DNA of 64,000 bases from Uranotaenia lowii (GCF_029784155.1 NC_073692.1:21457359-21521358); one strand, 5' to 3'; counted from the stretch's first letter, positions 49,801 to 60,728 are shown. Translations and numbers: made by a program. The notes: generated by a model not told the origin, from the sequence alone.

Positions 49801-50600
49801 ACTTTTCAGACTTTTCAGACTTTTCAGACTTTTCAGACTTTTCAGACTATTCAGACTTTTCAGACTTTTCAGATTTTTCAGACTTTTAAGACTTTCCAGA
49901 CTATTCAGACTTTTCAGACTATTGAGACTTTTCAGACTATTCAGACTTTTCAGACTTTCCAGACTTTTCAGACTATTCAGATTTTTCAGACTTTCCAGAC
50001 TTTTCAGACTTTTCAGACTATTCAGACTTTCCAGTCTTCTCAGACTTTTTAGACTTTTCAAATTTTTCAACTTCACAGACTTTTCAGACTTCTCAGACTT
50101 TTCAGACTTCTCAGACTTTTCAGACTTTTCAGACTTCTCAGGCTTTTCAGACGTTTCAGACTTTTCAGACTTTTCAGACTGTTCAGATTTTTCAGACTTT
50201 TCAGACTTTTTAGACTTTTAAGACTTATCAAACTTTCCCAACTATTTAGACTTTTTAGACGTTTCAGATGTTAAGACTTTTCATAATTTTTAAACTTTTT
50301 CAGTTTTTCCAGTTTGTTCAGACTTTTCAGACCTTTCAGACTTTTTAGAATTTTCGAATTTTTCTGACGTTTGAGACTTTTCAGATTTTTACGACTTTTC
50401 AGACTTTCCAGACCAGTCAGACTTTCCAGACTATTCAGACTTTTCTGACTTTTCAAACTTTTAATCTTTTTAAGACTTTTTAAATTTTTCAAAGTTTTCA
50501 GGCTTTTCTGAATTTTAGATTTTTCAAAATTTCTAGACTTTTCATAATTTTCAGACTTTTCACACTTTTCAGACGATTCAAACATTTCACAGTTTTCTTT
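46830..50600 (+). repeat. (TTTTCAGAC)n 9-bp satellite with higher-order structure
   Basis: A field of TTTTCAGAC units. The purest tract is at about 47993-48300, with other good tracts at 48830-49150 and 49680-50220. The intervening parts are decayed. About 300 bp starting near 47385 (TTTTCAAATTCATCATATTT, then CCCAAAAATTCTAGACC) recurs from about 48518 at high identity, and a weaker third copy ends near 49640. This gives a higher-order repeat of roughly 1.1 kb. The DFS, QTF and RLF frames on the plus strand and KSL and EKS frames on the minus are artefacts of the nine-base period. Confidence 0.93.
47694..47925 (+). mobile_element. tRNA-derived SINE, copy 2
   Basis: The head starts ACCGACCGTGGCCTAGTGGA with a near-consensus A box (TGGCCTAGTGG). 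A degenerate B box (GAGATTGAGTCTC) follows, and CCGTG near the start pairs with CACGG at the end of the tRNA-like part. The body and GTGTGTGTTCG tail match copy 1 at 42081-42310. It is inserted in the TTTTCAGAC satellite: the flanks before and after correspond to adjacent satellite sequence in the other higher-order copies. Confidence 0.87.
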
Positions 50601-52883
50601 TTTAGATGTTTAATATTTACGTGGCTTTCTAGAATTTTCAGACCATCTGTTTCACTCAGACATTTGGAAATATTGTTGCTCTTTACGCATTAAGAAATTT
50701 TGAAATTTTTTAACTTTATATTTTTCTTATTTTATGAATGCATGGGTGGAAAATGATAAAATTTTCAATGATGCTATCTTGTAATGTGATGTGGACGTGA
50801 ACAAAATTTTGTGACAATATATCAAATAGCTTTCGAGATATCGTTGAATACTGAAGTTCATTAACAAATTTTTCCTGGGCAGAATCGAGAAAAATGCAAA
50901 AAAAAACTCTAGCAAAACAGCTGGAAATAAACTATTCGACTGAAATTCACATGGAAGGTCGTTTAAGAAGTCCAAAAGGATCCAATAGTGAGCATAAATT
51001 AGAATTAAAGTTAAGATGAGTGATTTTATAAAGTGAGAGGAATGTGAGAGGTCTTTTCAAGCTTAATCCAAAAATATGATTATAGAGGGAGTGATAAAAA
51101 GTTATTTTCTTCTTGCTGGTTCGTCTAGCTGACTTACCATTGAACCTGATTCCATTTCTACAAGGCAAAAAAGCTGCCAACTGGTTAATTAATTAAAAAA
51201 CGGTGGTCAAATTGTGTGCAAAATATTTAGATAGCTAGTGGGTAGATATTTTGAAAAATTTTGTTATGGACAGCTAAACGAACTCTTTAGCTGTCATCTG
51301 GAAGGATACCAACCAGACACTTTCCATTGACAAGTATTTCCACATAAACAATGAGAAAAAATCGAAAAATTGAATGTAAAATACTTCAGGAGTCTAACGA
51401 TCTGTGGAAACTACAAACTACTAAGTCATTCGTAACGATTGACACGATGAGTGGATCTGGAATCGTGCCATTACGCGGTGCCATTAGGGCGGTGGAGTGA
51501 TAAAAGTCAAATACGTGTTTTTGAGCCGAAGGAGGTCAATCGGCTTAATATGTTATAACTTCGACAAAATTCTCAAATTTAAATTATTTGGATAAGATTT
51601 CTGTGAATCTTTTCTCACTTTTCGAGTTGTAACGACAGTTAAAGCTATTTTTAACATTAGAATTTCGGTTTAATTTTTTTTTACTTTTAAGAAAAATCAA
51701 AAATTGATCCTAATAGCCTATCTTCTCATAAGATAAAATAAATAAAAAGTCTGAAACATACCACGATGGAATAGGCTAGGAATTTATGTATTCTTCATTA
51801 CAACCGGGACCTTTTGTGTGTGCTCGGAAAAAATACTTTCACCTGTTTTATGTGTGTTGGGTTGGGTTGGGACTACCTCACGCCACCTTCCCACGCGTTC
51901 GCCCTCCGAAGGAAATAAATTGAATCAATATTTTGGGCGTTTTATTTTACTCTTTTTTGTTCCGTTTCCGGTCAAAAGACGAATGAATGTGGCGCGCGGC
52001 TTTCTGACCCTCTGCATACTCTTGGCTCTTGGCGCTTGGCACTCTGCTGGGGATGAGTTTTCCCACAAAAGTAGAAAACATTCAGGAAGGAGCAGAAAAA
52101 AAGCAAAATAAAAATGGCCATACCTACCAGCCACCGTCAAAAGCCCATTTGATGTGTGTTGGTATGGTTGTTGGAGCATGTTTGCTGTTGTTGTTGTTGT
52201 GTTGGGGGCCTGAAATTTGCCGGATTCCAAACTCAGCCACCAGAAGCAAAAAAAAAGGTGCGCTTTTTCGGCTGAATCCACAAATGAAGACTGATGATGG
52301 TTGAATGAATGCCGACCTTGATGGAGTCGAGATGGGAGTACTGAAGGAGGGGGTATTTATATGCGAGGGTCAAGGGACGGATGAATGGGAAATGGGAAAT
52401 GGGGCTGCCGTGATTTCGATATCATTTGATGCTTGAATGGATACATGAGTGGTGGGATTTTTTTCTCGTCTTGCTACCACTAAGCTTCACTCGGTAGTCG
52501 GTCGGATAAAGCGAGTCAATTTGGGGCAATGATTTTTCGGTTTGAATCTCATCAAAATTGAAGGATTAGGTGGAGGAAGATTGATTGTATCAATAAATTC
52601 TCGACTTTCAGACGGGTAAATCCCGTGATTTGAATAGATCAGAATTGGAGAAAAATCTTGTCTATTTGCTTTGATGATGAATTCAGTTTGTTGAATTTGT
52701 TTTAACCGATGATAGATTTGACTGATATGGAAAACTTTTTCCACATTTGAATATCAATCCAAAATGTGGCTGAGTGATTTTTTCAACTCTCTGGCCTGTA
52801 ACAGCATCAATTTATTTTTCGAAATTGATTGAGATGCATATTTTTTTTATTGCTGTAAAAATGCAGTTTTAAGAAGTTCTCAA
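50601..52883. other. Unique-looking stretch with one secreted-peptide-like frame
   Basis: AT-rich up to about 51800, then higher GC to about 52450. Apart from the small frame at 51983-52111, described separately, the open frames on both strands show no recognised domain. Confidence 0.4.
51983..52111 (+). CDS. Hypothetical 42-residue peptide with signal-peptide-like N-terminus
   Basis: From the ATG at 51983 the frame gives a basic/polar start (MNVARG), a hydrophobic core (FLTLCILLALGAW) and a small-residue region (HSAG) where a signal peptidase could cut. A strongly basic tail (KSRKHSGRSRKKAK) follows before a stop. This looks like a secreted basic peptide or the first exon of a longer secreted protein: an AAAAGTAGAAA donor-like site lies at about 52070. 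The start context (C at -3) is weak and the frame extends upstream in frame to 51818. It could be chance. Confidence 0.22.
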   Translation: MNVARGFLTLCILLALGAWHSAGDEFSHKSRKHSGRSRKKAK

Positions 52884-54056
52884 AAAAATTGTCAAAATTG
52901 TCAAAATTGTCAAAATTGTCAAAATTGTCAAAATTGTCAAAATTGTCAAAATTGTCAAAATTGTCAAAATTGTCAAAATTGTCAAAATTGTCAAAATTGT
53001 CAAAATTGTCAAAATTGTCAAAATTGTCAAAATTGTCAAAATTGTCAAAATTGTCAAAATTGTCAAAGTTGGCAAAATTGTCAAAATTGTCAAAATTGTC
53101 AAAATTGTCAAAATTGTCAAAATTGTCAAAATTGTCAAAATTGTCAAAATTGTCAAAATTGTCAAAATTGTCAAAATTGTCAAAATTGTCAAAATTGTCA
53201 AAATTGTCAAAATTGTCAAAATTGTCAAAATTGTCAAAATTGTCAAAATTGTCAAAATTGTCAAAATTGTCAAAATTGTCAAAATTGTCAAAATTGTCAA
53301 AAGTGTCAAAATTGTCAAAATTGTCAAAATTGTCAAAATTGTCAAAATTGTCAAAATTGTCAAAATTGTCAAAATTGTCAAAATTGTCAAAATTGTCAAA
53401 ATTGTCAAAATTGTCAAAATTGTCAAAATTGTCAAAATTGTCAAAATTGTCAAAATTGTCAAAATTGTCAAAATTGTCAAAATTGTCAAAATTGTCAAAA
53501 TTGTCAAAATTGTCAAAATTGTCAAACTTGTCAAAATTGTCAAAATTGTCAAAATTGTCAAAATTGTCAAAATTGTCAAAATTGTCAAAATTGTCAAAAT
53601 TGTCAAAATTGTCAAAATTGTCAAAATTGTCAAAATTGTCAAAATTGTCAAAATTGTCAAAATTGTCAAAATTGTCAAAATTGTCAAAATTGTCAAAATT
53701 GTCAAAATTGTCAAAATTGTCAAAATTGTCAAAATTGTCAAAATTGTCAAAATTGTCAAAATTGTCAAAATTGTCAAAATTGTCAAAATTGTCAAAATTG
53801 TCAAAATTGTCAAAATTGTCAAAATTGTCCAAATTGTCAAAATTGTCAAAATTGTCAAAATTGTCAAAATTGTCAAAATTGTCAAAATTGTCAAAATTGT
53901 CAAAATTGTCAAAATTGTCAAAATTGTCAAAATTGTCAAAATTGTCAAAATTGTCAAAATTGTCAAAATTGTCAAAATTGTCAAAATTGTCAAAATTGCC
54001 GAAATTGTCAAAATTGTCAAAATTGTCAATTTTGTCAAAATTGTCGAAATTAACAA
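52884..54056 (-). repeat. (TTTTGACAA)n satellite, array 3, reverse orientation
   Basis: About 128 units of AAAATTGTC with only a few variants (GTTGGCAAA near 53067, AAAGTGTC near 53300, AAACTTGTC near 53524, AAATTGTCC near 53827). The array runs directly into decayed TTTTCAGAC-type satellite at about 54060-54200. The long open frames on both strands are artefacts of the period. Confidence 0.97.
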
Positions 54057-54438
54057 AAGTTCTTAAATTCTTAAAATTTCAAAAATTTTCAATATCTGCA
54101 AGATTTTTCAGACTTACAATAATTTCTAGACTTATCAGGCTGATAAAAATATTCGGTCTTATTCGACTTACGGACGTTTTAGTATTTTCAAGATTTTAAG
54201 AGACTCTTTAGACACTTCAGTTTTTATTAGTCTTTTGAGTCTTTAGAATTTTTAATTTATTTATTTTTTAAGGATCTTTCCAATTTTTCAGAAAATTTGA
54301 GCTTCTCTTAGTTATGACTTTCTAAGTCTTCAAATATTTAAGTCTCATATTCCTTTTCCGGCCGGATTCTGATACTTCAGACTTCTGAGACATTGCACTC
54401 ATTTCAGACATTTTGGGCTCTCCGAGGTTTCTTAATTA
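54057..54438. repeat. Decayed TTTTCAGAC satellite
   Basis: Scattered TTTTTCAGACTT, CTAGACTTATCAG and ACTTCAGACTTC words show that the TTTTCAGAC family continues beyond array 3 in eroded form. Similar words persist to about 55150 and around 56340-56400. Confidence 0.55.
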
Positions 54439-54923
54439 AGGTTGCCAGAATTTTTCAGCACGTATCCGGACCGGACAAACCGGGCTATTTTCTTCTAAAA
54501 ACCTGGCAAAATCCGGGCATTTGATTTCAAAATGGTCAACCAAAATCCTGGCAATATCCGGGCAAATTTGGTCAAAACGTAAAAATTACTCATTATTAAT
54601 CAAGAAAAAAAAAAGTTGAAAGAAACTTTTTTTTTCACTTAAATTTGTCATCAGGTTTGAAATCGTATTTTGTGCTTTAAAAAAATCTTTCATGATTATT
54701 TTTGTAAAACTTGCTCAGAAAATTTCGTTTTTGACGCAAAAATAAGAATTGTGTTATAATTTACACAATTTGATTTTTAAAGAGTGATTTGTGAATGAAA
54801 ATGAGAATAAACCCGGAAAAAATCCAGGCTTTTCCAATGAAATCCGAGCAACCGGGCCGGACCGGACTTTTTCCAAATGTTGTATAAAATATACGGGAAA
54901 ACCCGGATAAAACCGGGCAACCT
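54439..54923. mobile_element. AGGTTGCC-ended MITE (485 bp)
   Basis: AGGTTGCCAGAATTTT at the left; the right end read inverted is AGGTTGCCCGGTTTTATCC. TA lies outside both ends (54437-54438 and 54924-54925). CCGGGC and CCGGAC words are abundant near both ends. The right part is the same family as 44175-44312. No coding capacity. Confidence 0.75.
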
Positions 54924-55258
54924 TACTCAAAATACTTATGAACTACTCAGAATCTATGATTTTTCACGGTTTTCGTAGTTTTCAGGCTGACAAGCATTAA
55001 AGGCTTATCAGAATTATCTTGTTTTCCGATTTTTCAGGATTTTCAAGTTATGCAGAATTGATGAAATATTTTCCAGACTGGTTTAGCTTTTCAGACATTC
55101 TGCCTTTTTATAGCCTTTCCAAACGACTCAAGCTTGTCAGACTTTCCTAAAATTCTATTTGTTAGAGACAAAACAGCAATTTTATATTTTCAACGACTAA
55201 GCCAAATTATGGTTGTTTTCGTAATTTTTACACATTTTAGACATTGGAAATTTTATCT
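54924..55258. other. Non-coding stretch, left flank of duplicated block
   Basis: Decayed satellite-like sequence. The last 70 bp (about 55190-55258, with GACATTGGAAA) match 56404-56470, the left flank of the second LTR-bearing copy. Confidence 0.5.
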
Positions 55259-55435
55259 TGACGAAACCCACTACTGGCAATTTGCGTATCGACAATTGCT
55301 GGGCGAATCCAAAATCGCTAGTGTAGAGTGTAGCTTTGTAAAAACTTTATTGAGAAAGCAATTAACGATAATTCTGGGGATGAATAAACCAATCGGATTA
55401 AAATCTCAATAAAAAAAATTAGCTTTACTCACTAA
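55259..55435 (+). mobile_element. Solo LTR-like remnant, related to 56512-57379
   Basis: The sequence GACGAAACCCACTACTGGCA, then AATCGCTAGTGTAGAGTGTA and GCTTTGTAA, matches the 5' LTR at 56512-56634. The flanks on both sides match those of the 56512-57379 element (GACATTGGAAA at the left; TTTTATCGCGTTACATT versus TTTTAACGTGTTACATT at the right). This copy lacks an internal region, as expected after LTR-LTR recombination. The right boundary is uncertain. Confidence 0.5.
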
Positions 55436-56477
55436 AATCAGAAACTTTTTTTCATTTTATCGCGTTACATTCTAAAAACTTTTGAGGTTATTCAAACTTT
55501 TCCAGAATCTCCTTAGAGTCCGGAGAGTTTACCAATCTGAAAAGTCGGAAATAGATTAAAAATTTGTAAAGTTGGAAGAGTTAATAAGATGGAAACAGTC
55601 AGAGAAATGCTGAATCAAAATTCACGAAAAAGAAATTTCATTTATTCTACATTTAAAACTTAAACTTTTCTCGATTATATGTACATTATTTAACAATAGA
55701 TCGGACTTACATCAATATAGTGATGCTTAGGTTTGAAGTTAACGGTGAAATGTGGTTGCAATAGGATCATAACATTTTATAACATTAAAAGGGATAATTG
55801 GTAGGGTTTTCTGATGAGAAAAGATAGCACACGTCTGGTTATGTTGACGGGGGAATTGAAATGAAGGGAGAAAATTCGTCAATGATCACACAAATTGAGC
55901 AGTCAATGATTGAATTTGTGCTAATTTGTGGCAATTTGTTAGAGAAAATTAGAAGGTTTGAGTTGAAAGAGAGAGTGAAATCGTGCTAATTGTTGCAAAT
56001 TGTTGCGATTTGTGAAGCAGTTGTGGAATTTTTGATCATTACCACTCCAAATGCAAAGAATTCTGTCTTGATTTCAATCCCTTGATTCCTTGATGTTGAC
56101 AGTCAGTAAACAAGAGACTGATCTCGTTAATTTAGATTTGTTAACAGAGTTCGCCAGCGAACTTTTTGCTCTTGGTCGACTATATTCCCAGAAGGGATCG
56201 ATCCTAAACATCGAAAAGCTGATATGTCAACTACAACAAGATGGACACCATACTTTAAGGCGTATTCCAGCAATATAAGGGTAAACAATAGAGTTCAGCT
56301 TGAACACGAGCTTTAGAGGCTTCCCAGATTTATCCTATTTGCCAGACTTTTCACATTTCGTAGATTTCATTTCCGATTCAACAGGCTTTTTATACTTTCA
56401 AAGACTCGTGCAAATTTGGGCTGTTCTTGTACTTTAATCACTTTGCAGACATTGGAAACAGTTGAAATAAGGTATTT
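55436..56477. other. Non-coding stretch between duplicated LTR blocks
   Basis: The part at 55436-55620 matches 57380-57570 (right flank of the second copy). A 62-codon plus-strand frame at 56090-56278 (LLTEFASELFALGRLYSQKG core) was not recognised. Near 56478-56510, GCAGGTTTGAGTGGTGGAAT is an inverted piece of the family LTR 3' end. Confidence 0.4.
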
Positions 56478-56511
56478 AACGCAGGTTTGAGTGGTGGAAT
56501 AGAATTAATCT

Positions 56512-57379
56512 TGTTGAAACCCACAATTGACAATTCGCACATTGACGATCGCGGTGCAATTAACAATCGCTAGTGTAGAGTGTTGCTTTGTAAGTACCTT
56601 ACTGAGATAGCAATAAACAATAACGATTTCAACAGATTACGGGTGCAGATACATACGTCTGGATTGAAAGAAAAGGTAAGCACGAAAGGGGTACTCTCGA
56701 GAGCTGCCATTAGCTAGTGTATCAGCGCCCAGGGCAGAGGAGTCAGCCGCAGGAGCCAACCAATTCAGAAAACATTCCGCGGTGCTACTGGAGTTTGAAG
56801 ACAGCAAGGCGGATTCCGAGAGGCTTACTCTCGATGCCGTCTCGAACTACGCTGCGCAGAGTAGTGTGAGTTTTTTACTGAAGACGGAGCGAACTTCCGG
56901 GATATGAAGCCGAAATTGGTCAGAGTTGGATGAAGCTGATCACCGAGAAGGTTACTTTCGTGGTGTTGTGCTACGCTGCAGTCAGGAAGGGCATCCTAGC
57001 ACTTTGGGGAAAGTTTTTTGGGCGACGCAACGGTAAGTTGCCAGTCTCCGATTGCCAGATCCAAGCTAGACAACGGCTTCTGTCGGGGATCAAGATTGGA
57101 AGGAACAGCTCGCTAAAAATGTTTATCAGCATGTGTCTACTGATTTCCTATGGCTGGAAGAAGTTGTTGGTGTTGCGGGAAGCTTGCCATCGACGATTCT
57201 CTTCAACATTATCCATCTGTAAACTGAGGGGAGGTGTCCACGATTGTCAATTCCTGTATTGTTGATCGCTGTTGAAATTAACAATCGCTAGTGTAGAATG
57301 TAGAAATGTTAAGACCTTAATCAGATATTAATATACGATAACTCTATTTCACCACTGAAACCTGCGATTTCTTTCAACA
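56512..57379 (+). mobile_element. Internally reduced copia-like LTR element
   Basis: A 5' LTR (about 56512-56634, TGTTGAAACC to TTTCAACA) and a 3' LTR (57235-57379, TGTCCACGATTG to TTTCAACA) share AACAATCGCTAGTGTAGA. Just after the 5' LTR, GATTACGGGTGCAG resembles the internal initiator-tRNA primer site used by copia. Just before the 3' LTR, GAGGGGAGG is a polypurine tract. Both features and the TGTTG...CAACA ends point to Ty1/copia. The internal 600 bp is far too short for gag-pol. A 111-codon frame (56930-57265) runs through the polypurine tract into the 3' LTR and is not recognised. The LTRs have diverged, so the insertion is old. Confidence 0.6.
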
Positions 57380-57602
57380 AAAACTTTTTGTCATTTTAAC
57401 GTGTTACATTTATAGAACTCTAAGGGCTTCTCAAACTATTCGTAATTTTCAGAATGACCGGACTTTAAAAGCTTACCAATATGAAAAATTGGAAAAAAAA
57501 AGATTGAAACATGTGTAAAGTCGGAAGAGTAACATGGAAAAAGACTGAGAAATGCTCAAAGTCGGATAAATGTGCATAGCAAGAAAAAAGTCTTAATAGT
57601 TT
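57380..57602. other. Right flank of duplicated block
   Basis: Matches 55436-55620 at moderate identity (GTTACATT, ACCAAT, GTCGGAAGAGT and GAGAAATGCT words in the same order). Confidence 0.55.
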
Positions 57603-58559
57603 TGTTGAATGTAGTAATAGACTGAGTCGATTTGGGGTCATTTTTGAATTTCTCAAACCCTGGGGTCTAAAAAGCTTCGATTTGGTTCAAAACTCATCCA
57701 TGATTTTTTGTAGAATTTTTAAGTAACGTTTACAAGAGTAAATTTTATCTTTCAGGTTTGTATGGAAAAATTGAATATTTTGTCTGGAAAATCAACATCA
57801 TTTTTGTTTCTTCTGTAGAACCAAGCCAACTGATGGTTTTTATTCCAATTTAGAAAATTAACAAAGGAAATTTTTTGATGAACAACTTTGTCGAAGACCA
57901 TAACTTCATATCTTATTAGGAAAAAAAAAGTTAATAGCTGTTTAACAGGTGTATGTTTTTTCGCATTGATAAACAATAAAATCAAATGACATCACTGCTC
58001 GAGCTTCACGAAGTTTTGTATGAAAATTAAACATGCAATACCTAGCTAGGCACCTGCTGTGCAGCGAAAAATTTTCTTTGGGAATTTTATAAATTGGTAC
58101 AAGAACCATCAGTTGGCTTGGTTCTACAGAAGAAACAAAAATGATGTTGATTTTTCAGTACAAAATATTCAATTTTCCCATACAAACCTAAAAGTTCAAA
58201 TTTACTCATGTAAACGTTTCTTAAAAATTCTGCAAAAAAATCATGGATGAGTTTTGAACCAAAACGAAGCTTTTAAGACCCCAGGGTTTGAGAAATTCAA
58301 AAATGACCCCAAATCGACTCAGTCTAATGTAGTAATTCAACGCAGGTTTCAGTAGTGGAATAGAGTTTATCTTTATTCAGTTTCGATTCTCTAACTAATA
58401 AGTGATATCCTCATTTAATAGTTATCTCATTTTCGTGTGATATTCTGAGCTTACCACTCAGAATATCTGGCAACACTGGTGAGTTACCACGAACCTAAAT
58501 TAAGTTGTTTGGCTTCACAGTGTGATGATATAAACATTTGTACCGTGTTTACCATCACA
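57603..58559 (-). mobile_element. Copia-like LTR in reverse orientation, split by foldback element
   Basis: Reads TGTTGAATGTAGTAAT at the left, then the 707-bp foldback element, then TCAACGCAGGTTTCAGTAGT and on to ACCATCACA at 58559. The reverse complement aligns with the LTR at 18110-18370. Compared with that copy it carries an extra perfect hairpin (GATATTCTGAG at 58439-58449 with CTCAGAATATC at 58457-58467). Confidence 0.62.
57619..58325. mobile_element. Foldback/MULE-like element (707 bp, 11-bp target duplication)
   Basis: The termini AGACTGAGTCGATTTGGGG and CCCCAAATCGACTCAGTCT are exactly inverted, and the inverted arms extend about 250 bp (left arm to about 57875, right arm from about 58065). 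Both flanks carry the 11-bp direct repeat AATGTAGTAAT (57608-57618 and 58326-58336). Long inverted arms plus a 9-11 bp duplication are the pattern of Mutator-like foldback elements. The arms contain no transposase. The mirrored frames at 57752-57985 and 58059-58250 are two copies of the same arm sequence. Confidence 0.88.
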
Positions 58560-60656
58560 TCAGCTGTCATCATCAACCATCACCGCTATCGTTTTCAATA
58601 GCGAATTGGATAGAAAATAATCGAACCAAAACAATGTGTTGGTTCAAAAGGAACAGCAGATGTCCTCTGCTGGCATCGAGGAATGTTCCGGATCTATCCG
58701 AAACCGTATCAAAAAGTTTTAAATTGGAAATTAAAAAAACACTTTATTCCAAAAATGTTATTTTGTCAATTTTTGATCCCATTTTGAGACAGAAAAACTT
58801 TTTAGAAATTTTCGACCATTCAGATAATTTATATTTCATATTAGTACCTCCAATAAATAAAAAAAAATTTTATCTTGGACTTTTCAAAAAGTTGTTTTCT
58901 TCAGAGTTGGGACACAAACAAGAACAAATCCGACACCAATTCACTTTGATGTTCACCTTCTTCTCATATATCAAAAGAATTCTTTTCACTTCTTTTTATA
59001 AAATGTGTCGTTTTTCCACACTTTTTTATCAACGAGAGACGAATCATTTCACCCACCTTTGTCGATTCCTGTTTCTAGGTCATGTTCCACTTATCATGTT
59101 CCGGTTGGTTCTGTTTTTGATGTTAAACAGGTTCTAGTCAAATATCACCATCAAGATTGCTTACTTCTCAGTGTGGAGACGAATCTGTTAAAGAGATGAT
59201 TGAATGTCGTCGGTGTATGTGAGTGTTTTCTTTGCCCTAGATGTGATAATCTTTCGGTTTCGCCTGTTGTTTTCAATATATCACCTTATGATGTCTCGGA
59301 AAACAGACAGCGCTAGTCAGTCCCCCGAATGTTAAAGTGTGACCCGAGGAGCCTCGTCGAGTCGACTGCCTGGTGGGTGTTTTCTCTGACAACGACCTGA
59401 TAAGGACGACCGAAATATGAGAGCGTGAAAATGAGCTGTGTGGGAAAGTTCGTTATATTATCAACTTTTCTATCATTCCGGGGCGTCGTCGTTCGTTGGT
59501 TTTCGCCGCAGGAGGATGAAGGAGTGTCGCATGTGATATTTGTGTAAGAGCCTTAACTTCTTCTACCCTTTCCTCGCCAAGCCACCTTTCCCCTTGTTCC
59601 AAAGCCGGTAGCCAAGCATGACACATTAGTTGTCCAGACGATAAAACGTTGATTACTCCTTCCAGCATGAGCTGCCTGGTTCTGGATTCAAAAGACGTGA
59701 TGGCTACTGACAGTCAATTCCCCAACTCTCTCTTTCTTTCTCTTTCTGTGCGCCCGTTTTCGGCAGCCAACCTTGAGCCAATCTCATGACATGTGGCGTT
59801 TCGACGTCCGGTGCCTGGCTCTGCTAAAACCAGCTGCGACTTGCTTCATTAGAATTATTTTCCGTGGTGTGACATGGTATGTTATTCGGTCAACCATGTT
59901 TGTTTGATCGGATACTCTCGGGATGTGCCCGGATGGTGATGGCGGCTCTGGCTTGACACACGAGTTCATACTGTAGATATCTGTATCCAACATATAGATA
60001 TACGAGTTACGGTGGCACCGGAGCGGATGAGAATTTGTTACGGTCCAGTGGGAGAGCTCCGGAAAACCTCGGTAAAGTGTAACACATTATCATTATCCGC
60101 CCGGGCATGACCGGAATGTGGGAAGTGCGATTCGTTTGCCGGCATCACAGTGAGACAAACCTCGATAAAATTCTTGAGTTTCTCTGAAATCCAGCTCCAG
60201 CTTTAGCTCACACCAAAAACCACTGTGCCCGACACTAAAGATAGAAGAAACGGAACTTTAAGCTTCGCGAAGTTTGTACGTTCACACTACTCAACATGTA
60301 TTCCTTATGCGCTTCCGATATCCAATTACGATACCCAACCCGATACTGCAAATATTAGTCCACATGATCGGATTGCAATCAAGTCGGAATGAGAATTGCT
60401 TTTGCTCTGGTTCTGCTTTCGTTACAAATGGGAAGAGCAGCAATGCCGCTGGCAGTGAAATGAACTTCATTTAGCAACGCCAAAGGTGTGTCTAATTTGT
60501 TGAGTGCACTCCAATCCGCCTTTTCATTTAGTTAATCCCACTTTCTGAGAAATATATCTGCAAGCAGCGCATTGAAGAAATGGCTTTAAATCTTTAATCT
60601 CTACTGTACGTATCGTGTAGCAAACAGGAAATTAAAAACTCGAGAAAAGCACTAAA
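58560..60656. other. Unique-looking stretch, no gene recognised
   Basis: A 199-codon plus-strand frame starts at 58538, inside the LTR end, and runs to 59137. It is rich in Phe, Lys and Leu, and shows no domain or clear signal peptide. Beyond 59200 the sequence is more GC-rich and unique-looking, with a TCTCTCTTTCTTTC pyrimidine tract near 59730. No exon could be supported. Confidence 0.35.
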
Positions 60657-60728
60657 TGATTACTATGGGGCTTGAACTCGTATCCATCGGCATAACAGCG
60701 AACAATCTACCAACTAAGCTATGATAAC
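60657..60728 (-). pseudogene. tRNA-like sequence beside array 4
   Basis: On the minus strand a perfect A box (TAGCTTAGTTGG) and a B-box-like GAGTTCAAGCCCC lie at normal tRNA spacing. The acceptor ends GTTATCA and TAGTAAT pair with one mismatch and two G-T pairs. The anticodon and D stems are poor, and the T arm is off by one base. A TTTT run follows near 60640. Most likely a tRNA pseudogene or a SINE head rather than a functional tRNA. Confidence 0.5.

Noticed and set aside
47893..50585. DFS, KSL, EKS and RLF repeat frames in the TTTTCAGAC field
   Set aside because: Satellite artefacts; frames overlap on both strands and break wherever the repeat decays.
57752..58250. Two similar small proteins encoded at 57752-57985 and 58059-58250
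   Set aside because: They are the two inverted arms of the same foldback element read from opposite strands; the shared residues (WFYRRNKNDVDF) reflect DNA symmetry, not gene duplication.
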